DNA from: an uncultured Lachnospiraceae bacterium
GTDB lineage: Bacteria; Bacillota; Clostridia; Lachnospirales; Lachnospiraceae
Assembly: GCA_902803355.1 (NCBI GenBank)
Contig: CADCPP010000047.1
Location: forward strand, 1 to 10,697
Direction of reading: 5' to 3'
Length of the DNA: 10,697 nt
A program made the translations under genes and the position numbers. Of the stretch, positions 5,752 through 10,697 are shown piece after piece. Every line of letters starts with the position of its first letter. Positions within the stretch are counted from its first letter, which is position 1. The notes beneath the pieces were generated by a model. It searched no databases. It saw only the letters and a program-made list of their open reading frames with translations, and was not told the DNA's origin.

Positions 5752-6924
5752 ATGAATACCCGAAAATTATACTATGAAGACCCTCATCTGACAGAATTTG
5801 ACGCCGAAGTGCTTTCCTGCGAAAGCGTCTCAGGCGGTTTTGCCCTCGTCCTGGATCAGACCGCCTTTTATCCCGAAGGCGGCGGCCAGCCTACCGATCT
5901 GGGCGTGATCAACGATATCCCCATCAGCTTTGTCCGGGAAAAGGACGGTGTGATCATCCATCTTGCGGAGCAGCCGCTCCCGGCCGGAACAAAGGTGCAC
6001 GGCCGGATCGATGCCGGGCGCCGGCGCGATCTGACAAGCCAGCACTCGGGAGAGCATATCGTGAGCGGCCTCATCTGCCGCCGCTTTTCCTGCGACAACG
6101 TGGGCTTTCATATCAGCGACGACGGCGTGACCATCGATTTCAATGCGCAGATCGGCTGGGAGGATCTGCTGCCCATCGAGGAAGAGGCCAACCGTCTGAT
6201 CCGGGAAGATCTGCCGGTGCGCTGCTATTTTCCGGGCGCGGAGGAACTGGCTGCCACCGATTACCGCAGCAAAAAAGCCCTGAGCGGTGAGGTTCGCCTG
6301 GTCGAATTTCCGCAGGCAGATCTCTGCGCCTGCTGCGGCACGCATGTGGTCCGGACCGGTGAGATCGGGCTCATCAAGCTTCTCTCCTGTGAGCCGCACC
6401 GCGGCGGCGTCCGCATCCGCATGCTCTGCGGCGCGCGTGCCCTGCACTATGTCCGCACGGTCTGTGAGGAAAACCGCAAGGTCTCTGCGCTCTTATCCGC
6501 CAAAGAAGATGCGACCGGAGCTGCCGCCGCGCGCGTGCTGAAGGAGCTTGCGCAGCGGAAGGTGCGTATGGCCGCGATGGAAACGGCCTGGACAGAAGGC
6601 CGCGCGCAGGCGTTTGCCGGCAGGGGAAACGTCCTCCTGCGGGAGGAAAACATGGATCCCGACAGCACCAGACGCCTGACAAGCGAGCTGATGAAGACCT
6701 GCGGGGGCTTCGCCGGTGTGCTGTCCGACTGCGGGGAAGACGGGATCCGCTATGCCTTCGGCATGGAGGGCGGCGATCTGAAAGCCCTTACCGTTTCCCT
6801 GAACGCCGCCTTTTCCGGGCGTGGCGGCGGCAAGCCGGATTTTGTACAGGGGACCCTGCACGGCAGTCTGCACGAGATCACGCAGCAGCTGCGCGGCAGC
6901 ATTCCGCAGCTGATCGTGGAGTGA
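5752..6924 (+). CDS. Alanyl-tRNA editing protein (AlaX type, with DHHA1 domain)
   Basis: Free-standing editing enzyme that hydrolyses mischarged Ser- or Gly-tRNA(Ala), protecting translation. The N-terminus resembles the AlaRS region with AFYPEGGGQPTDLG (38-51). The zinc/editing site is HSGEH (His98, His102) and CCGTH (Cys194, His198), matching the HxxxH and CxxxH motifs. A C-terminal DHHA1 domain shows GRGGGKPDFVQG (356-367). The aminoacylation domain of AlaRS is absent, and 390 residues fits long AlaX proteins. There is an extra Cys192 next to the metal-binding pair. The start is supported by GGAAAGG about 7 bases upstream and a promoter at 5666-5694. It is monocistronic as far as can be seen, divergent from yerC-pcrA. 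Confidence 0.93.
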   Translation: MNTRKLYYEDPHLTEFDAEVLSCESVSGGFALVLDQTAFYPEGGGQPTDLGVINDIPISFVREKDGVIIHLAEQPLPAGTKVHGRIDAGRRRDLTSQHSGEHIVSGLICRRFSCDNVGFHISDDGVTIDFNAQIGWEDLLPIEEEANRLIREDLPVRCYFPGAEELAATDYRSKKALSGEVRLVEFPQADLCACCGTHVVRTGEIGLIKLLSCEPHRGGVRIRMLCGARALHYVRTVCEENRKVSALLSAKEDATGAAAARVLKELAQRKVRMAAMETAWTEGRAQAFAGRGNVLLREENMDPDSTRRLTSELMKTCGGFAGVLSDCGEDGIRYAFGMEGGDLKALTVSLNAAFSGRGGGKPDFVQGTLHGSLHEITQQLRGSIPQLIVE

Positions 6925-6935
6925 GCCCTGCCCGG

Positions 6936-6958
6936 GTCCAAGGAGAAATCTCCCGGAC
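6936..6958 (+). repeat. Hairpin after the alanyl-tRNA editing gene
   Basis: GTCC-aa-GGAG, loop AAAT, CTCC-c-GGAC: an 8-base-pair stem with small internal bulges, 12 bases after the stop codon. No U tract follows, so this is not a canonical intrinsic terminator. A second possible stem (CCCC with GGGG around 6968-7000) follows. The rest of the stretch to 7000 shows nothing else I can name. Confidence 0.4.
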
Positions 6959-7004
6959 GCAGAGCAACCCCGCGTTTTCAGAGAGAGGGGCATGCACCCG
7001 ATCA

Positions 7005-7033
7005 TTGTTTTCACTTCTTATCCATGCTATATT
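7005..7033 (+). promoter_or_regulatory. Extended -10 promoter of the aldo/keto reductase gene
   Basis: TTGTTT (7005-7010), a 17-base spacer, then TATATT (7028-7033) preceded by TG at 7025-7026 (extended -10). Start of transcription would be near 7040. The location argues against the longer frame that opens at 7024 and favours the ATG at 7075. Confidence 0.72.
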
Positions 7034-7074
7034 GTATTTCACCGCTTAAGTCTATGTTTTTTAGAGGAGGCCTC

Positions 7075-8100
7075 ATGAAAACCATTACCCTCGGCCGCAC
7101 CGGCATCACCACGCCGCAGAACGCCTTCGGCGCCCTGCCCATCCAGCGCGTTTCCACTGACTACGCCGTCATGCTCCTGCGCAAAGCCTATGAAGGCGGC
7201 ATGACCTTCTTCGATACCGCCCGCGCTTATACTGACAGCGAGGAAAAGCTCGGCATCGCCTTCGAAGGCATGCGTGACAAGGTCCGCATCGCCTCCAAAA
7301 CGCAGGCAAAAACGCCGGACAAGCTCTGGGAGGATCTGGAGACTACACTGAAGAATCTGAAGACCGACCATCTCGATCTTTATCAGCTGCATCAGGTCCC
7401 TCAGTGCTACCGCCCCGGCGACGGTACCGGCATGTATGAAGCCCTGCTGGAAGCCAAAGAGAAAGGCCTCACCCGCCACATCGGCGTCACGGCGCATAAG
7501 ATCGGTGTTGCCGAAGAGGCAGTGCAGAGCGGTCTGTATGAGACGCTGCAGTATCCCTTCAATTATCTCTCCACCGAGCGGGAGATTGCGCTGGTCAGAG
7601 CCTGCAAAGACGCTGGCATGGGCTTTATCGCCATGAAGGGGCTCTCCGGCGGCCTGCTGAACAATTCCAGGACCTGCATGGCTTTTATGTCGCAATTTGA
7701 CAACGTCGTTCCCATCTGGGGCATCCAGCGGGAAAGCGAGCTGGATGAATGGCTGGCGTTCTTTGAGAAGGATGCGGTCATGGATGAGGAAGCCGCCGCT
7801 ATCATCGCAAAGGACAAAGCCGAGCTGGGCGGCGATTTCTGCCGCAGCTGCGGCTACTGCATGCCCTGCACGATGGATATCCAGATCCGGCACTGCGCCC
7901 GTATGAGTCAGATGATCCGGCGCGCGCCTTCTGCTGCCTGGCTTTCTCCTTACTGGCAGGAAGAGATGGCAAAGATCGAGTCCTGCATTGAATGCGGCGT
8001 CTGCATGACCCGCTGCCCGTATGAGCTGAATATTCCCAAGCTCCTCCGGAAGAATCTGGAGGACTACCGCAGGATCCTGTCCGGAGAGGTCACGGTCTGA
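7075..8100 (+). CDS. Aldo/keto reductase with C-terminal 4Fe-4S ferredoxin-like domain
   Basis: Oxidoreductase of the ferredoxin-fused aldo/keto reductase group (COG1453-like). The 341-residue protein has an AKR barrel with the catalytic tetrad Asp47, Tyr52, Lys75 and His106. A C-terminal domain has two cysteine clusters: C256, C259, C262, C265 (CRSCGYCMPC) and C304, C307, C310, C314 (CIECGVCMTRCP). These suggest two 4Fe-4S clusters feeding electrons to or from the barrel, as in anaerobes. The substrate is unknown. The ATG is set by AGAGGAGG (7063-7070) 4 bases upstream; the frame is open upstream to 7024 but lies across the promoter. The two lipoprotein genes follow at a 53-base gap, with no clear terminator between. 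Confidence 0.9.
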   Translation: MKTITLGRTGITTPQNAFGALPIQRVSTDYAVMLLRKAYEGGMTFFDTARAYTDSEEKLGIAFEGMRDKVRIASKTQAKTPDKLWEDLETTLKNLKTDHLDLYQLHQVPQCYRPGDGTGMYEALLEAKEKGLTRHIGVTAHKIGVAEEAVQSGLYETLQYPFNYLSTEREIALVRACKDAGMGFIAMKGLSGGLLNNSRTCMAFMSQFDNVVPIWGIQRESELDEWLAFFEKDAVMDEEAAAIIAKDKAELGGDFCRSCGYCMPCTMDIQIRHCARMSQMIRRAPSAAWLSPYWQEEMAKIESCIECGVCMTRCPYELNIPKLLRKNLEDYRRILSGEVTV

Positions 8101-8153
8101 TCTCCGGCCTTCGGCGCTTCCTGCCGCCCGCCTATTTCGTTTAACCTGAATCG

Positions 8154-9557
8154 ATGAAGACCCGTTTCCGCATGATCCGACGCCTCGCTGCCTTCGGCGC
8201 GGCACTTTTCCTGACGCTGCAGCTTGGAGGCTGCGGCTGGATCTTCATGCCCGGACCGGTCATCATCACCGAAGATCCCTCGGCAGAGGCGATCTCTTCA
8301 GAAAGCAGCTTATCCGCTTCCACTGAAGCCTCTCTTTCGGAGTCATCCGCAGATCCGGGTACCTCCGCCGCTTCCGAAGCTTCCTCTGCCCCCGAAACAC
8401 CCTCCGGAACAGAAGACGCCTCTTCTGATGTCACCGCCTCTTCGGAGGACACTCCGACCGCAGACGCCCCCGCAGAAAGCACAGAAAGCGGAGAAGCTGC
8501 GGAAAGCGCTGAAAACGCGGAGACAACGGCGACAGTTGAGACAACAGAAACCGCAGAAGCCGCTGCAAGCGCAGAGACGCCGGAGACAGCAGAGACAAGC
8601 GAGGGGGGAGAGACCGCAGAATCCTCCGAAGCGCCTGCTTCTTTCACGGTCGATTATTTCCGCACCCCGGCCATCCTGCGCGACTTTTCTGCCCAGACCG
8701 CCCTGGTCGACGCCTACAATCTGATCGAAGCCTGCCTGAACTACCGGACAAGTTCTCCGGCCGTGAGCGCCCCTGAAGATGCCGGCCTTGTTCTCTATCT
8801 GGCCGATACCCTCTGCCCTCTTTTGAAGGCCTTTACGAATATCAGCGAAGAGAGCTTCTCCGGCGGGACGTTTTCCTGGGAATTTTATGTCAGCAAGATG
8901 GAATTTGCCCTGATCCGCACGGAATTTGAAAAGCAGGTCGCCTCGTATATCGAGCCAGTCCTTGCCCTCTCCGGCGATTACCGGGAGACCGAACGGGCGC
9001 TCCTGCTCTACCATGCCTATACCGCGCCGGCATCCTATAATTATGACATCCTTTCCGGCACCTTTAAGACCCGCACCGAAGCAGAGCAGCACCGCATCCA
9101 CTCCGCCTACGCGGGGATCGTTGATCACAAGGGCGTCTGCCACGACCTTGCCGGCGGCATGACCTTCCTCTTTATCCAGGCCGGCTTCAACGCAGGCCGC
9201 GTGAGCGTGATCACCAAAGAGGATGAACATTCCTGGACACTGATCGAGCTGGACGGCCGCTACACCTTTGTGGACGCGACCTGGGATGTGGGCGGCTCCT
9301 TCTCCTATTTCGGGACTTCAGCCGCAGGCAGGACCACGCAGGTTGGCGGGTCCTTCCGCAAAGATGACATGAATCTCTATCGCTATAACGCGCCTTCCCA
9401 TTATGACATCGTCGATCCCGGTTTCAAAAAGCTGCATCAGTTTTCCCGCAGCTACAGCGGAACACTCATCGACCTGAGCATTGAAGAAGGCTTCACGCCA
9501 CACCGCCTGCGCTTTACGCTTCCGGACGGCTCGCGCCTTAGCATCGACTGCCCCTGA
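8154..9557 (+). CDS. Predicted lipoprotein with Ser/Glu-rich stalk and transglutaminase-like domain
   Basis: Predicted surface lipoprotein. The 467-residue protein has a basic signal sequence and a lipobox, LGGC, with Cys27 as the lipid site. Residues about 41-163 are a low-complexity stalk of Ser, Ala, Glu, Thr, Pro and Asp, which should hold the rest away from the membrane. A helical part (about 165-300) leads into a transglutaminase/protease-like domain with the expected triad: Cys329 (KGVCHDLAG), His359 (DEHSWTLIELDG) and Asp374 (FVDATWDV). Such domains in bacteria may cleave or crosslink peptides or peptidoglycan; the actual substrate is unknown. I see no SD before the ATG, but an in-frame stop at 8142-8144 excludes a longer start. 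An internal ATG at 8172 (Met7) also keeps the lipobox. The phosphatase-like gene begins 37 bases downstream. Confidence 0.87.
   Translation: MKTRFRMIRRLAAFGAALFLTLQLGGCGWIFMPGPVIITEDPSAEAISSESSLSASTEASLSESSADPGTSAASEASSAPETPSGTEDASSDVTASSEDTPTADAPAESTESGEAAESAENAETTATVETTETAEAAASAETPETAETSEGGETAESSEAPASFTVDYFRTPAILRDFSAQTALVDAYNLIEACLNYRTSSPAVSAPEDAGLVLYLADTLCPLLKAFTNISEESFSGGTFSWEFYVSKMEFALIRTEFEKQVASYIEPVLALSGDYRETERALLLYHAYTAPASYNYDILSGTFKTRTEAEQHRIHSAYAGIVDHKGVCHDLAGGMTFLFIQAGFNAGRVSVITKEDEHSWTLIELDGRYTFVDATWDVGGSFSYFGTSAAGRTTQVGGSFRKDDMNLYRYNAPSHYDIVDPGFKKLHQFSRSYSGTLIDLSIEEGFTPHRLRFTLPDGSRLSIDCP
8440..8625 (+). repeat. Low-complexity, purine-biased coding repeat (stalk region)
   Basis: The stalk-coding stretch is built of degenerate GARAC/GCNGAR-type units (Ala-Glu-Ser/Thr), with long purine-rich runs on the plus strand, especially 8480-8620. 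The units are imperfect at the base level, so this is a low-complexity tract rather than an exact tandem repeat. Length variation between strains is expected. Confidence 0.6.
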
Positions 9558-9594
9558 TGCCGGCAGATAAAATAATCAAAGAAGGGAACAGATC

Positions 9595-10697
9595 ATGAAA
9601 AAAGGGCTTTTCGCCGCAGCCGCTGCGCTGCTGCTGTTTTGCCTTGCCGCCTGCGGCGCCCGGAAGGATCCGTCTGAGACCGCGGCCTCTCCCGTCCTTT
9701 CCGACTCCCCCGTGATTCACGAGCTGGAATTCGGCGGCGTCTATCTGGACAAGACCATTGATGAGTTCAATGCGCTCGGCTTTGTCTATGGTGACAGCGT
9801 GGATGTGACGTTTTCAAACGGGTACAAGCTCGAAGACCTGCCCTACTACAACGGTTACTATACCCGCACTGGCGATCCGCTGGTGGTGGCGTATCCGGGC
9901 TATCCTCATATCAAGGTCTGCATCAACAACGGCAGCGATCTGTGGCTGCTGGCCGGTCTTGATGAGAGCATGAGCGGCAAGATCGTCCTTCGGGAAAAGG
10001 GCAAATATGCCAATATCCAGGACGCCCGCGATATCCATTATGAGGATGAACGGGAGAAGTTTCCGAGCGATGAAGTCTTCGCGAACTTCCGCGCCGTCAA
10101 GGCCGGACAGATCGCGGAAAACACCCTGTACCGCTCTGCATCGCCCTGTGACAATCAGCATCAACGCGCGCCGTATACCGACGCTTTGATGAAAGAGGCC
10201 GGTGTGCAGTACATTCTGAACCTGGCCGATAATGACGAAAAGATTAAAGGTTATCTTGCAAAAGAGGATTTTGCCTCGCCCTATTTCCTTACGCTTTATG
10301 AAAGCGGAAGTGTTGATCCCATCGCGCTGAACATGAATTTTTCTTCCGAAGATTTCCGGGCAAAGGCGGCCTCCGGCCTTGCCCGCATGGCAGAAAGGAG
10401 CGGCCCCTATCTGGTCCACTGCACGGAAGGCAAGGACCGCACCGGCTTTGTCTGCCTGCTGCTGGAAGCGCTCTGCGGTGCGAGCTATGAAGAAATCGTG
10501 GACGATTACATGATCACCTATGACAATTATTACCAGATCTCGAAGGACGAAAAGCGCCCGAATGCTTCGCTCAGCCTCCTGCAAAGCTATTATCAGCTCA
10601 AAGAGAGCCAGAACAGCGTGCGCTATACCGTGATCGTGGAAAACGTGCTGAACCCCATGGTGCAGGTCCTGGCCGGGAATGAGACGGATCTTGCGAA
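9595..10697 (+). CDS. Predicted lipoprotein, tyrosine/dual-specificity phosphatase-like (3' end outside window)
   Basis: The frame is open from ATG 9595 to the window end (367 full codons), so the C-terminus is missing. A signal peptide ends in a lipobox, LAAC (Cys20), followed by a short Ser/Pro/Ala linker. Residues about 35-165 form a domain I cannot name with certainty (for example the segments LREKGKYANIQDARDIHYED and SDEVFANFRAVKAGQ), upstream of the catalytic part. The phosphatase signature HCTEGKDRTG has nucleophile Cys276 and Arg282 (CX5R), as in the IphP/Y_phosphatase3 group that acts on phosphotyrosine, phosphoserine or phosphoinositide. A lipoprotein location implies an extracellular substrate. 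The ATG is supported by GAAGGGAA about 7 bases upstream. It follows the transglutaminase-like lipoprotein gene by 37 bases and is probably in the same transcript, although a weak TAAAAT at 9568-9573 could be its own -10. Confidence 0.88.
   Translation, partial: MKKGLFAAAAALLLFCLAACGARKDPSETAASPVLSDSPVIHELEFGGVYLDKTIDEFNALGFVYGDSVDVTFSNGYKLEDLPYYNGYYTRTGDPLVVAYPGYPHIKVCINNGSDLWLLAGLDESMSGKIVLREKGKYANIQDARDIHYEDEREKFPSDEVFANFRAVKAGQIAENTLYRSASPCDNQHQRAPYTDALMKEAGVQYILNLADNDEKIKGYLAKEDFASPYFLTLYESGSVDPIALNMNFSSEDFRAKAASGLARMAERSGPYLVHCTEGKDRTGFVCLLLEALCGASYEEIVDDYMITYDNYYQISKDEKRPNASLSLLQSYYQLKESQNSVRYTVIVENVLNPMVQVLAGNETDLA

Noticed and set aside
7039..8205. Minus-strand frame of 388 codons
   Set aside because: Antisense to the aldo/keto reductase, whose catalytic tetrad and Fe-S motifs are intact. 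No SD or recognisable family on the minus strand.
8440..8625. Possible CRISPR-like or tandem repeat array
   Set aside because: Units are irregular, short and coding, without equal spacers; it is a low-complexity protein segment.
8141..8647. Minus-strand Ser/Ala/Val-rich frame resembling a surface repeat protein
   Set aside because: Arises from the complement of the low-complexity stalk; the plus strand has the signal peptide and catalytic domain.
8343..9230. Minus-strand frame of 295 codons with a Cys/Gly/Arg-rich C-terminal half
   Set aside because: The composition is the mirror of the Ser/Ala/Glu stalk codons on the plus strand; not a cysteine-rich protein.
9814..10584. Minus-strand frame of 256 codons
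   Set aside because: Lies fully inside the phosphatase-like lipoprotein gene, which has a lipobox and CX5R motif in the plus frame.

Overview
The window looks like a chromosomal segment of a fairly GC-rich, probably anaerobic Firmicute of the class Clostridia. Support for this comes from strong AGGAG-type ribosome binding sites, sigma-A-like promoters with 17-base spacers, a YerC/PcrA gene pair, a cobalamin riboswitch driving an ECF-type uptake gene, and an oxidoreductase with paired 4Fe-4S motifs. The genus cannot be named from sequence alone. I see no tRNA, rRNA, CRISPR array, insertion sequence or phage gene.

Left part (minus strand, about 28-2880). A 23S rRNA uracil-methyltransferase-like gene (28-1248) is preceded by a small membrane protein with a very acidic tail (1264-1539). 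The two share a good promoter at 1598-1626. Upstream lies a vitamin B12 module. It consists of a cobalamin riboswitch aptamer (2683-2853), a membrane-anchored DUF4430 (transcobalamin-like) protein (2206-2601) and an ECF transporter S component (1669-2202), closed by a hairpin terminator candidate. The riboswitch makes cobalamin or a corrinoid the likely substrate, with the energising EcfA/A'/T proteins encoded elsewhere.

Middle (2926-6924). A yerC-like regulator (5287-5577) and a PcrA/UvrD-type DNA helicase (2926-5280) form a tight minus-strand operon. A short intergenic region holds two divergent sigma-A-like promoters, one for yerC-pcrA and one for an alanyl-tRNA editing protein (5752-6924) on the plus strand.

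Right part (plus strand, 6925-10697). A structured but gene-free stretch and an extended -10 promoter lead into a ferredoxin-fused aldo/keto reductase (7075-8100). Two predicted lipoproteins follow: a transglutaminase-like protein on a long Ser/Glu/Ala/Thr-rich stalk (8154-9557), and a CX5R tyrosine-phosphatase-like protein (9595 to beyond the window end).

Most of the window is housekeeping. The parts most worth a second look are the B12 uptake module with its unclear expression platform and possible coupled leader ORF, and the pair of surface lipoproteins.
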